The notes: generated by a model from the sequence alone, not told the origin. A DNA stretch of 15,551 nucleotides from Sphingobacteriaceae bacterium (GCA_947478315.1 CANJWF010000011.1:1-15551); one strand, 5' to 3'; positions 1-6,994 are shown, counted from the first letter of the stretch. Numbers and translations: made by a program.

Positions 1-504
1 TACATTATTACCAAAAATAAAGAGAATGAATTAGAAGCAAAACTTCTTAAAACGAAACACAAAGTAATTGGAGGAACCTTTGAGCTATTTGATTTAAAAG
101 ACGAATCTGACGGGACTAGGAGAATAATGGATTTAATTCCACTAATAATTGATTTTTTCAAGGGTGGCAACGTGTTTATTGTTGATGAAATGGAACGAAG
201 TTTACACCCCAATTTAATTTATGACTTATTTGATTTCTTTTTGTCAAAATGCGATGATATAAATAGCCAATTTATTGTTGCAAGTCACGAGTCAACACTA
301 TTAACACAAAAACTTTTGCGTAAAGATGAAATTTGGTTTGCTGTTAAAGATAAGCAGGGAGTAAGTCATTTACATTCGTTGGAAGATTACAATATTAGAT
401 TTGACAAAGAAGTAAGAAGAGACTATTTATTAGGGCGTTACAAAGGGATTCCAAAACTTGGCAGTAGAAATAAACTAACCGTTTTTCCATTTAATAATGA
501 TTAG
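1..504 (+). CDS. AAA/ABC-type ATPase of the RloA/AbiLi type, C-terminal part (5' end outside window)
   Basis: The reading frame is open from base 1, so only the C-terminal 167 residues are present and the Walker A end lies upstream. The fragment holds an ABC-like signature (ESDGTRR, fragment residues 36-42). A hydrophobic strand ending in a Walker B Asp-Glu (FIVDEMERSLHP, D62-E63) follows, then a D-loop-like SLHP. A strand with a switch histidine (FIVASHES, H96) completes the half. This is the layout of SMC/Rad50-like AAA_15 or OLD-type ATPases used as sensors in phage-defence systems. The stop codon is 2 nt before an RloB-family gene, so the two are almost certainly co-translated. By family precedent (RloA-RloB, AbiLi-AbiLii, and the analogous PARIS pair) the ATPase would gate a partner effector. 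An internal ATG at 127 is not the start, because the signature motif lies just before it. The ATPase class is clear; the defence role is inferred. Confidence 0.85.
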   Translation, partial: YIITKNKENELEAKLLKTKHKVIGGTFELFDLKDESDGTRRIMDLIPLIIDFFKGGNVFIVDEMERSLHPNLIYDLFDFFLSKCDDINSQFIVASHESTLLTQKLLRKDEIWFAVKDKQGVSHLHSLEDYNIRFDKEVRRDYLLGRYKGIPKLGSRNKLTVFPFNND

Positions 505-506
505 TT

Positions 507-1187
507 ATGCCAAGAGAACCAATTCCATTAATTAGACAAGGTGGGCATATTGATGCCGAAAAATTGTTTGTACTCTCATACGAAGGAATTATTACCGAGA
601 AAAAATATTTTCAAGATTTTAGGGCTTCAGAATATTTCAACAATAATGGACTTATTGAAATTGTTCCTCTAAAAAGACCTAAAGATAAAGGTTCAGACCC
701 ATTTAGCGTGAAAAAACTTCTAAATGAGGCTAAGAAGGAATACGGTTTCAAAATTAGTGATGAATTTTGGTTGATTATAGACAGAGACGATTGGGAAAGT
801 ATTCACAAACTTAGTTTTGATGACTTAGTGACGGAATGTAAAAATGAAGACAACTTTTATCTAGCAATGAGTAATCCTTGTTTTGAAATATGGTTGGTAT
901 TGCATTTAAAGAACTTATCAGAATTTACAAAGGAAGAACAAGCATTGATTTTTGAAAATGCAAAAATCGGCAAAAAAAATTACATTGATATTTTAGTTTC
1001 ACAACTGCAAGGTGGAAGGGGCTATAACAAAAGACCCAATCCAAATATTTATCTTCCTTTAACCAAAACGGCAATTGAAAGAGCAAAATCAATCGACAAT
1101 TTAAAAGACGACTATCCAAAATCAATTGGGACACATTTATACAAATTGATTGAAAAACTAATTGACAATGAAAGCCCGAACGCTTAA
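507..1187 (+). CDS. rloB: RloB/AbiLii-family TOPRIM-like protein, putative defence effector
   Basis: This 226-residue protein has the RloB family hallmarks in order. An N-terminal strand with a conserved glutamate (LSYEGIITEKKYF, E26, E31) comes first. A second strand ends in an acidic cluster (FWLIIDRDDWE, D92, D94, D95). Then comes the motif SNPCFEIWLVLHL (residues 122-134). The glutamate plus DxD arrangement matches a TOPRIM metal site, which suggests a nuclease; this is inferred from the fold. RloB genes are known companions of AAA ATPases in restriction-modification islands, and the lactococcal abortive-infection protein AbiLii belongs to the same group. The length is normal for the family. 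ATG 507 is chosen because it follows the upstream stop by 2 nt and no other start fits. The TAA stop (1185-1187) lies inside an attC-like palindrome, suggesting that the pair is or was a mobile cassette. Family assignment is firm; the biological target is unknown. Confidence 0.85.
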   Translation: MPREPIPLIRQGGHIDAEKLFVLSYEGIITEKKYFQDFRASEYFNNNGLIEIVPLKRPKDKGSDPFSVKKLLNEAKKEYGFKISDEFWLIIDRDDWESIHKLSFDDLVTECKNEDNFYLAMSNPCFEIWLVLHLKNLSEFTKEEQALIFENAKIGKKNYIDILVSQLQGGRGYNKRPNPNIYLPLTKTAIERAKSIDNLKDDYPKSIGTHLYKLIEKLIDNESPNA

Positions 1188-1278
1188 CAAGCGTTTGAAC
1201 GCAAGGCAGGCTGAAGTGCAAAAATGAACATTTATGCTTCGATTTCCGCCACCTTCGCCAAGCCCCAAAACGTTAGCG
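1182..1278 (+). other. attC-like recombination site (integron cassette end), candidate
   Basis: About 97 nt form a long imperfect palindrome. The left end GCTTAAC (1182-1188) fits the attC R'' consensus RYYYAAC. The right end GTTAGCG (1272-1278) approximates GTTRRRY with one mismatch. The ends can pair with a single bulged base. Inside, GGCAGGCTGAAG (1205-1216) faces CTTCGCCAAGCC (1253-1264). The tip pairs GAAGTGCAAAAATG (1213-1226) with CATTTATGCTTC (1229-1240). The rloB stop TAA is inside R'', the usual position in an integron gene cassette. Overlapping small hairpins (AACGCTT/AAGCGTT at 1179-1195) add structure. No integrase gene is visible. The terminal R' match is imperfect, so this is a candidate only. 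Confidence 0.5.
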
Positions 1279-1481
1279 GTAATTCTATAATACAAACCAC
1301 AATGAAAAAACTGAACAATTTTGCCAAATTCTAAGAGAGCGTTCTGCTGAGAATTTTTCGGCTGGACGATTGCTTTTTCAAAACTTATGACGGGGAAAAA
1401 CGTACCCCTCATCGCATTGGCATTTGTAGGTTTTTCACACCACCTTTCGCAAAAAAAACTGCATGGGCGAGTTCAATATCG

Positions 1482-1530
1482 CCGTTTTAATTTTCATTAA
1501 GACCTCTGCAATACCCTCAATGAAAAACGG
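1482..1530. repeat. Interrupted inverted repeat
   Basis: CCGTTT (1482-1487) pairs with AAACGG (1525-1530), and TTCATT (1493-1498) pairs with AATGAA (1519-1524). Five left-arm bases are bulged and the loop is 20 nt. It ends 5 nt before a second, stronger palindrome. It could be a worn terminator or the remnant of a mobile element end; nothing here decides between them. Confidence 0.45.
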
Positions 1531-1535
1531 AAACT

Positions 1536-1575
1536 ATTCGTTAGCAACGTGAAATATTTCACGTTACTAACGAAT
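1536..1575. repeat. 40-bp near-perfect palindrome
   Basis: Two 20-nt arms meet with no loop at 1555/1556 (GAAAT|ATTTC). All positions pair except 1545 against 1566 (C against A). It lies between two convergent genes. As RNA it would form a very stable stem from either strand, so a bidirectional terminator is the simplest reading, but no T run follows directly on either side. A protein-binding site or recombination site remains possible. Confidence 0.75.
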
Positions 1576-1609
1576 GAAGAGGAAGCATTTCGTCGAAATT
1601 TTTTAAAAC

Positions 1610-2074
1610 TTAAACAGTGGCTAAAAATCTACGATGGTAATTAATTTGTCCTAAATGATAGCTTAGGTGCACCAGTAGCCCAACCAGTACATCGTTCACC
1701 GTTTGGTGTTCTGATAAATTAAAATTCAATAAATCGGTAGCATAGCTTTTTTCCAAATCCTTGTCGTTCATTGGTTGTAGGGTGTGTTCAATCATCGAGA
1801 TAGTTTCTAAAACTAGTTCAATTAAGGTAGGTCGTTCAAACTGTCGTAGCGTAAACTCTGCGTCTCTGTTTCTCACATAGTCTGTTCCCCCTAAGTGTTT
1901 CCCAATGTAATGGTTTAGGTTGCCGATGGTGTGTTGAACTAATATGCCAGCAGAATTTTTAATTTGTGGATACACGGTCCACAAAGATTCATCGTCGGGA
2001 TAGCTTTCTAATTCTTTCACGATTTTTAATAAATCTCGTGCATATAGTTTTTGATAAAGTTCGATATACATCAT
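1610..2074 (-). CDS. DinB-superfamily (DUF1572-like) putative metal-dependent protein
   Basis: The protein has about 154 residues and reads as the four-helix DinB fold. The candidate metal triad is visible (numbered from the TTG at 2077): H49 in QHTIGNLNHYIG of helix 2, and H137 and H141 in HLSYHLGQINYH near the C-terminus. The segment GTDYVRNRDAEF after helix 2 is typical of the DUF1572 branch. DinB-like proteins include bacillithiol or mycothiol S-transferases and many uncharacterised members; no specific reaction is claimed. The frame can begin with TTG at 2077, but ATG codons follow at 2074 and 2071, and 2074 is chosen. It is 36 nt downstream of nuoB on the same strand, so it is probably the last gene of that transcript. 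No ribosome-binding site is evident, as is usual in this phylum. Confidence 0.75.
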   Translation of the reverse strand: MMYIELYQKLYARDLLKIVKELESYPDDESLWTVYPQIKNSAGILVQHTIGNLNHYIGKHLGGTDYVRNRDAEFTLRQFERPTLIELVLETISMIEHTLQPMNDKDLEKSYATDLLNFNLSEHQTVNDVLVGLLVHLSYHLGQINYHRRFLATV

Positions 2075-2110
2075 CAATAAGGATAAATTTGAAATGAAGG
2101 AATAAAATTT

Positions 2111-2590
2111 TTATACGTTTTTTTGTCTTTTTATTTTTTCTTGTAATTCAATAATGCCTCCAATGAGCGCCTCTGGGCGTGGAGGACATCCTTGTATATA
2201 CACATCTACGGGTATAATTTGGTCAACACCTTTTACTACATGGTATCCATGCTGCCAATAAGGTCCACCGCAATTGGAGCAAGAACCCATCGAAATAACG
2301 TATTTAGGTTCAGGCATCTGTTCATAAATTTTCCGAATTCTATCTGCCATTTTAAACGTTACAGTACCCGAAATAATGAGCACATCGGCTTGGCGTGGAG
2401 TAGGTCGCGGAAATACACCCAATCTATCTAAGTCGTAAGTAGAAGCCATTGCCCCCATCATTTCTATGGCACAACAAGCCAATCCAAACGTGACTGGCCA
2501 CAACGATGAACGTTGCGCCCAAGATAGTAATTCGTCTAATTTTGCTATGCCAACACCTTCGTTATAATGTATAGGGTCTTTCAAATCCAT
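2111..2590 (-). CDS. nuoB: NADH-quinone oxidoreductase subunit B
   Basis: This 159-residue subunit belongs to the peripheral arm of respiratory complex I and carries the terminal iron-sulfur cluster N2, which passes electrons to quinone. All four ligand cysteines are present: the tandem C39-C40 in TFGLACCAIEMM, C104 in SMGSCSNCGGPY, and C135 in YIQGCPPRPEAL. The quinone-pocket segment RPTPRQADVLIISGTVT is intact. Length is normal for NuoB. It starts 1 nt after the nuoA stop, so the two are translationally linked. nuoC does not follow; the next gene on the strand is a DinB-like gene and then the locus ends. The remaining complex I genes must be elsewhere. Confidence 0.97.
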   Translation of the reverse strand: MDLKDPIHYNEGVGIAKLDELLSWAQRSSLWPVTFGLACCAIEMMGAMASTYDLDRLGVFPRPTPRQADVLIISGTVTFKMADRIRKIYEQMPEPKYVISMGSCSNCGGPYWQHGYHVVKGVDQIIPVDVYIQGCPPRPEALIGGIIELQEKIKRQKNV

Positions 2591-2591
2591 A

Positions 2592-3179
2592 TTACAATTC
2601 TTTTTTTCTAAATGTGGGTTTGAAACTAGGTTTTGAAATGGGTTTGTCTACACCTAAATTTACCTTTTCTGCAATTTCTTCTTTTTTGGGGGCTATTTGG
2701 AACGGTGTAACAGCATAATTTTTGTTATTGATAGCTTCATATAATTTTTCGGGCACTATTTTCTCTACACGAGGTGCTATTTTGTTGGGGATTACCCAAT
2801 TTAAATCGCCCATTTTCCAAACGTATAGGAGACCCAATACTAATAAACCTATAAATACAAACATTTCTATTAAGTTAAACCATCCCCAACGAGCATCTGC
2901 TCGGATGAGTGCTTTGTCGGCAAAAATAGTTGTCCAAGGTAGTATCATTGCTAACTCAACGTCAAAAAATAAAAATATGACAGCTATGGTGTAAAATTTA
3001 GAACTCATGGGCAACCAAGCATTGCCTATGTTTTCTTCCCCACATTCATAAGAACTTAATTTTTGTACAGTCGATTTACGAGGAGCTATCCATTTGTTGA
3101 TGCCAAAGAGACCTAACATGAGCAATACGCCCACTACCAGATGTATAAGTATTTTTCCGAATGCTGAAATGGATTCCAT
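2592..3179 (-). CDS. nuoA: NADH-quinone oxidoreductase subunit A, with C-terminal extension
   Basis: This is a membrane subunit of complex I (ND3 family). Three transmembrane helices lie at about residues 9-28, 62-82 and 103-122. Conserved features are the loop motif SYECGEENIG (43-52), next to the quinone tunnel, and FFDVE (71-75) with the buried glutamate E75. The family is usually near 120 residues; this protein has 195. The extra C-terminal tail of roughly 65 residues is rich in Lys, Pro and Glu (for example KPISKPSFKPTFRKKEL) and likely lies in the cytoplasm or along the membrane arm. It is 42 nt downstream of holA on the same strand and 1 nt upstream of nuoB. No promoter-like TAnnTTTG was seen in the holA-nuoA gap. 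Confidence 0.95.
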   Translation of the reverse strand: MESISAFGKILIHLVVGVLLMLGLFGINKWIAPRKSTVQKLSSYECGEENIGNAWLPMSSKFYTIAVIFLFFDVELAMILPWTTIFADKALIRADARWGWFNLIEMFVFIGLLVLGLLYVWKMGDLNWVIPNKIAPRVEKIVPEKLYEAINNKNYAVTPFQIAPKKEEIAEKVNLGVDKPISKPSFKPTFRKKEL

Positions 3180-3221
3180 CTTTTAAATAACTATTGGGTA
3201 ATATGGAGTTGTGTGTTCAAT

Positions 3222-4256
3222 TTACTTAATTAATATTTTTAAAAGCATTTCTTTCATTAATTCACCTTGCTCTGTGTGACCAGTAGCGTTCACGCCTTTA
3301 CTTTTAACATCATATTCTCGTAATAAGGCTATTGCGTTGGATACATAAGGTAATGGAAAGTTTTTGGCGGCTATTTCATAATCTTTTACAAAGAAAGGGT
3401 GCACACCGAGTTCTTTTGCTAAATTTTGTTGAGAGTGATTGGTGCAGTAATGAAATTTGAGCAGTTTGGTAAAAAAAGTATTTAAATTTCCCAATACGAG
3501 GGGTAGAGGGTTATTTTTAGCATTAGCGGAAAAGTAAGTGATAATTTGTACAGCTTTATAAGTATCTCTTTTTCCAATGGCGTTTTGTAACTCAAATACG
3601 TTAAAATCTTTGCTTATGCCAATGTTTTCTTGAACTTCTTTTGGGGTTATTAACTGTCCTTGTGGTACATTTAACAGCATTTTGTTAAGCTCGTTGGCTA
3701 TTTTAGTTAAATTATTACCTAAATATTCGGCAATGAGCGTGCTAGCTTGAGGAGTAATACTTAGTTTTTTTTCACGTAAAAAATCATCTATCCAAGCAGG
3801 TATTTTATTTTCGTATAAAGTTTCGGATTCAAATACAAGTCCTGTTTTTTCAATGGATTTATACGTTTTTTTACGTTTGTCGAATTTTCCATGTTTATGA
3901 CAAAGGACTAATATGGTGCTTTTAAGTGGATTTTCTAAGTAGGCTTGCCAAGGGTTTAAGGTTTTTTTACTGTCATCACTATCCCTGTCTAACTTTAGTT
4001 CTTGTGCTTCTTTTACAATTACGATTTGGTATTCAGACATCATAGGATACCTTTTTGCATAATTTAAAATGCTTATTATGTCCGTGTCTTTACCGTATAA
4101 TATGGTTTGATTAAAGCCTTTTTCGGCATCGTTAAGTACGTGTTTTTCTATATAGTCTGAAATGATATCAATATAATAAGATTCTTCTCCATGGAGTAGA
4201 TAAATGGGTTTGAATTTTTTTGCGCTTAATTCTTTTATAATATCGTTTGCATGCAT
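3222..4256 (-). CDS. holA: DNA polymerase III subunit delta
   Basis: The product of 344 residues is the clamp-loader delta subunit, the wrench that opens the beta sliding clamp. The N-terminus reads FKPIYLLHGEESYYIDIISDYI (about residues 16-37), the degenerate AAA+ start typical of HolA. It continues with YAKRYPMMSEYQIVIVKEAQ, the conserved region in front of the sensor strand. A middle domain carries LIAEYLGNNLTKIANELNKML, the usual HolA helix that packs against the lid. The C-terminal helical collar ends with GELMKEMLLKILIK. There is no canonical Walker A, as expected for delta. It is the first gene of the leftward group holA-nuoA-nuoB-DinB; replication and respiration genes sharing a transcript is probably simple adjacency. 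Assignment rests on overall sequence pattern and length. Confidence 0.9.
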   Translation of the reverse strand: MHANDIIKELSAKKFKPIYLLHGEESYYIDIISDYIEKHVLNDAEKGFNQTILYGKDTDIISILNYAKRYPMMSEYQIVIVKEAQELKLDRDSDDSKKTLNPWQAYLENPLKSTILVLCHKHGKFDKRKKTYKSIEKTGLVFESETLYENKIPAWIDDFLREKKLSITPQASTLIAEYLGNNLTKIANELNKMLLNVPQGQLITPKEVQENIGISKDFNVFELQNAIGKRDTYKAVQIITYFSANAKNNPLPLVLGNLNTFFTKLLKFHYCTNHSQQNLAKELGVHPFFVKDYEIAAKNFPLPYVSNAIALLREYDVKSKGVNATGHTEQGELMKEMLLKILIK

Positions 4257-4677
4257 CGTCCGTAAAACTAAAAACTAAAAATGGAAAATTTATAAGTAAA
4301 TATTATTCTAATAGGAGAATTAAAGTAGTATTTCATGGGTACGATAAGAAGGCTGTTTGGCGAATGTAAATACAAGAATTAAAAGAAACATTTGTGTTAT
4401 CAATCGCGAATTCAAATACGACGAATCATAGATTTATTCAACGAGTATCGTTTACAATGTTTTTTTACGATTGTTAGGGGGGTATTCGGCTTTTTTTTTG
4501 TTGAAATTCGCAAGATTGTTAAAGTTTTTAAAAATTAAACGGTTTCTTCCCGAGTAAACCTGTTACTTTGTACTTCGGTGGCCGTTAGCGATAAGCTGTA
4601 AATTTATTGAAGCGTATTTGCGCATGAATTATAATGACATGAACGCTGTTTTTAAATATTGTCGATAGTATAATTTT
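4257..4677. other. Divergent intergenic region between holA and the PASTA operon
   Basis: These 421 nt separate two divergent transcription units and should contain both promoters. The rightward candidate is listed separately. On the leftward side only near-matches to the -7 element occur close to the holA ATG (TAGTTTTA and TAGTTTTT), without a good -33 partner. Homopolymer tracts (GGGGGG at 4478-4483, T9 at 4491-4499) are present. No RNA gene or conserved ORF is apparent. Confidence 0.5.
4543..4570 (+). promoter_or_regulatory. Candidate promoter of the PASTA-mltG operon
   Basis: TTACTTTG at 4563-4570 resembles the Bacteroidota -7 element TAnnTTTG with one mismatch. A weak TTTC lies at 4543-4546, 16 nt upstream of it. 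The start of transcription would be near 4574, giving a leader of about 100 nt. It is the best match found in the gap but is not strong. Confidence 0.3.
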
Positions 4678-5439
4678 ATGAATCAATTATTTGCGTATAT
4701 AAAAAATCCGACTTTCAGAAAACAGTTACTGATTGTATTCATAGCTTTTGTGTTGATATTGATAGCTATGAATATTTTTTTACGCTATTATACAAAGCAT
4801 GGAGAGGGACAAAAAGTGCCTAATTTTAAGCGTCAAACGTTGGAAAATGCCATATCGATTATAGAAGAACAGGGGCTTCGTTATCAGATTGATTCAGTAT
4901 ATGTTTTAGATAAACCACCTGGTGTGGTTGTGGAGCAAGACCCTGATCCGTTTACATTGGTTAAGCCTAATAGAATTATCTATCTGACGGTTACTACCAG
5001 AAGAATACCTAAGGTGATGATGCCTGATATTGAAAATGTAGATATTCGTGAAGCATTGGCAATTATAGAAAACTATGGACTTAAGCTAGGCGATACCATC
5101 TATAGGTCAGATATTGCAAGAGATGTAGTGTTAGAAGTGAGAACGGGGGATAAAATAGTAGAACAGGGGACAAATATTCCCAAAGGCACGGTACTTGATT
5201 TGGTATTGGGTGATGGTTTGGGGGCAAATACGGTAGCAGTGCCAAATTTATTAGGATTGACGGTAAAACAAGCTGTTGCCCTTATTAAGAGAGCATCACT
5301 TACTCCAGGGAGAATAACGTACAGTGGTATAAAAGATTCGTTAAAAGCAACTGTTTCTATCCAAAAACCAGAACCTACAGATTCGGTAACCAAAGTTAGT
5401 ATTGGTAGTCGTATAGACCTTATTCTTTCTGATAAATGA
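4678..5439 (+). CDS. Membrane-anchored triple PASTA-domain protein
   Basis: The protein has 253 residues. A short basic N-terminus (KNPTFRKQ) precedes one transmembrane helix (about 16-35). The rest is periplasmic and made of three PASTA repeats, about 46-108, 111-180 and 187-252. Each starts with a V-P-x-F/L or M-P-D-I pattern (KVPNF, VMMPDI, VAVPNLLG), contains an A-x-x-I/L-I helix with a following Gly-Leu, and ends in a hydrophobic strand (YLTVTT, LDLVLGDG, IDLILSDK). PASTA domains bind peptidoglycan or beta-lactam-like ligands. There is no Ser/Thr kinase or transpeptidase domain, so this is an anchored PASTA sensor or scaffold. It leads an operon with mltG, 76 nt downstream, supporting a role in cell-wall metabolism. 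Its exact job is unknown. Confidence 0.88.
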   Translation: MNQLFAYIKNPTFRKQLLIVFIAFVLILIAMNIFLRYYTKHGEGQKVPNFKRQTLENAISIIEEQGLRYQIDSVYVLDKPPGVVVEQDPDPFTLVKPNRIIYLTVTTRRIPKVMMPDIENVDIREALAIIENYGLKLGDTIYRSDIARDVVLEVRTGDKIVEQGTNIPKGTVLDLVLGDGLGANTVAVPNLLGLTVKQAVALIKRASLTPGRITYSGIKDSLKATVSIQKPEPTDSVTKVSIGSRIDLILSDK

Positions 5440-5470
5440 TGTATTATATAGATATCGTTTATTCGGCAGT

Positions 5471-5485
5471 ACCTTAGCGTAAGGT
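5471..5485. repeat. Short perfect hairpin between the PASTA gene and mltG
   Basis: ACCTTA (5471-5476), loop GCG, then TAAGGT (5480-5485), a six-pair stem followed by an A-rich tract. On the + strand it lacks a T run and is not an intrinsic terminator. It could slow ribosomes or stabilise the mltG mRNA end. Functional meaning is uncertain. Confidence 0.4.
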
Positions 5486-5515
5486 TCAAAAAAAATAAAA
5501 ACTAATTAAATTTTT

Positions 5516-6559
5516 ATGATTGAAAATGTAAAAAGTAATTTGAAACGGGTGATAGTTGTGGTGGTGTTATTAGCTTTCGTTGGGGGAGTTGTTTGGGTTT
5601 ATAAAACCTATCATCGTTATTTTAAAAATAATGTTGTTGCCGACTCTTATTTACACATTCGTTCGAATGCCAATTTTGCTATGGTCGTCGATTCTATCAA
5701 ATCTCATCATTTGCTAAAGGATACGAATACTTTTATTTCTTCGGCAATAGAAATGAACTACGTTAATAGAGTTGCTCCTGGTCGGTATCATTTGAAAATG
5801 GGTATGGGTAATCGTCAGCTCATTAATATGCTTATATCGGCTAATCAAGAGCCTGTTAAATTGTCTTTTCAGAATATTCGATTGAAGTCGAATTTTGCGG
5901 CATATATTGCTAAAAAAATTGAGGCAGACTCGATGTCTATTATATCTCTGCTCGACTCTGCTGAATATCTGAAATCTTATAATTTTAATCCTCAAAATGT
6001 TTACACGATGTTTTTACCCAATTCGTATGAATTGTATTGGAACACATCTGCCAAACAGTTTTTTGAAAAAATGAATAACGAGTACAAGAGATTTTGGTCA
6101 GATGAGCGTTTAAAAAAAGCTGAATCTATTGGATTAACGCCCGTAGAAGTGAGTGTGTTAGCTTCTATCGTGGATGCTGAGGCTTTGGTAAATGCTGAAA
6201 TGCCAATTATTGCGGGCTTGTATCTTAATCGTTTGAAAAAGGGTATGAAATTAGAATCTGACCCTACAGTTATTTTTGCTGTTCGTGATTTTTCCATTCG
6301 TAGGGTTTTGAACAAACATTTGAAAAAATCTTCGCCCTATAATACTTATCAAGTGCAAGGATTGCCTCCAGGACCTATTATGATGCCTTCTGTGAAAGCT
6401 ATTGATGCCGTACTTAATTATAAGCAACATAACTATATTTATATGTGTGCTAAAGAAGATTTTTCGGGTTATCATAACTTTGCTATTCAAAAAACAGAGC
6501 ACATTATGAACGCAACTAAATTTCAACAGGCACTCAACCAGCGAAATATTAAGAAATAA
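5516..6559 (+). CDS. mltG: Endolytic murein transglycosylase
   Basis: The 347-residue protein is a YceG/MltG lytic transglycosylase. It cleaves nascent glycan strands in the periplasm and so sets where peptidoglycan synthesis ends. A single N-terminal anchor helix spans about residues 11-29. A LysM-like region follows (about 40-110), then the catalytic domain. Family hallmarks are LTPVEVSVLASIVDAEA (around 207-223), GLYLNRLKKGMKLESDPTVIF, and NTYQVQGLPPGPIMMPS. In the core motif, usually written ASIVEKET, the first acid is D220 here and the second is E222, so one of the two usual glutamates is replaced by aspartate. The gene lies 76 nt after the PASTA gene and 27 nt before the thioesterase gene. 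Length is normal and the ATG start gives a correct positive-inside anchor. Confidence 0.95.
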   Translation: MIENVKSNLKRVIVVVVLLAFVGGVVWVYKTYHRYFKNNVVADSYLHIRSNANFAMVVDSIKSHHLLKDTNTFISSAIEMNYVNRVAPGRYHLKMGMGNRQLINMLISANQEPVKLSFQNIRLKSNFAAYIAKKIEADSMSIISLLDSAEYLKSYNFNPQNVYTMFLPNSYELYWNTSAKQFFEKMNNEYKRFWSDERLKKAESIGLTPVEVSVLASIVDAEALVNAEMPIIAGLYLNRLKKGMKLESDPTVIFAVRDFSIRRVLNKHLKKSSPYNTYQVQGLPPGPIMMPSVKAIDAVLNYKQHNYIYMCAKEDFSGYHNFAIQKTEHIMNATKFQQALNQRNIKK

Positions 6560-6586
6560 AGAAAAAAGCTATTCAAAGTTCGTTTT

Positions 6587-6994
6587 ATGTTTGTTTACAC
6601 AACTAAAATACGCGTTCGCTACGCAGAAACAGATCAAATGGGGTATATGTATTATGGCAATTATGCACAATACTATGAGGTAGGACGTGTGGAAATGCTT
6701 CGTAGCCTAGGTATGACCTATCGTTCTATGGAAGAATCGGGGGTAATGATGCCTGTTTTAGAGTTACGTTCTAAATATATTAAACCGGCTTTTTATGATG
6801 AAGAAATTACGGTGAAGGTAATTTTAGAGTCGTTACCAGAAAAAAGAATTGTCTTTAAATATGAATTGTATAATGAAGCTGATGATTTAATTAATATTGG
6901 TGAAACTACGTTAGTTTTTGTAAACATGAGTACCAAAAAACCTTGCCATGCACCACAAGATTTTTTGAATAAAATACAAGTGTTTTTCAAGTAA
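6587..6994 (+). CDS. Acyl-CoA thioesterase, YbgC/FadM hot-dog family
   Basis: The product has 135 residues and a single 4HBT hot-dog fold. The active-site segment RYAETDQMGYMYYGNYAQYYEVGR (residues 11-34) holds the catalytic aspartate D16 and glycine G19. In YbgC the residues after this are often HH; here they are YY, as seen in many Bacteroidota relatives. The C-terminal strands (IVFKYELY, ETTLVFVN) complete the fold. Such enzymes hydrolyse short or medium acyl-CoA or acyl-ACP thioesters. In proteobacteria ybgC lies with the tol-pal envelope genes; here it lies between mltG and a membrane protein and its stop is 2 nt before the next start. The substrate is not predictable. Confidence 0.9.
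   Translation: MFVYTTKIRVRYAETDQMGYMYYGNYAQYYEVGRVEMLRSLGMTYRSMEESGVMMPVLELRSKYIKPAFYDEEITVKVILESLPEKRIVFKYELYNEADDLINIGETTLVFVNMSTKKPCHAPQDFLNKIQVFFK

Larger units (their letters stand above)
1279..1609. other. Non-coding stretch between accessory and core genes
   Basis: No convincing gene is present on either strand. A 10-codon ORF starts at the ATG at 1302 and is not supported by anything else. The right half (1482-1604) is rich in inverted repeats. It separates the rightward rloB from the leftward DinB-like gene, so it must hold the terminators of both. A weak candidate for rightward termination is ATTTCG-T-CGAAAT at 1587-1599 followed by a short T run. Confidence 0.5.

Noticed and set aside
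925..1412. Two minus-strand reading frames (925-1221 and 1158-1412)
   Set aside because: They lie antisense to rloB and the attC-like palindrome, and their composition is not protein-like (many Cys, Phe, His in odd runs).
1499..1518. AAGACCTCTGCAATACCCTC as a remnant of an insertion-sequence end
   Set aside because: It recalls some insertion-sequence ends, but there is no partner inverted repeat, target duplication or transposase fragment.
2192..2994. Plus-strand reading frames opposite nuoB and nuoA
   Set aside because: Antisense shadows of well-supported genes with unbroken family motifs on the other strand.
4257..4290. A holA promoter from TAGTTTTT/TAGTTTTA on the minus strand
   Set aside because: Both miss the final G of the -7 element and no TTTG lies at the needed distance.
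5100..6990. Minus-strand frames opposite the PASTA, mltG and thioesterase genes
   Set aside because: They overlap strongly supported genes and show no recognisable domain.
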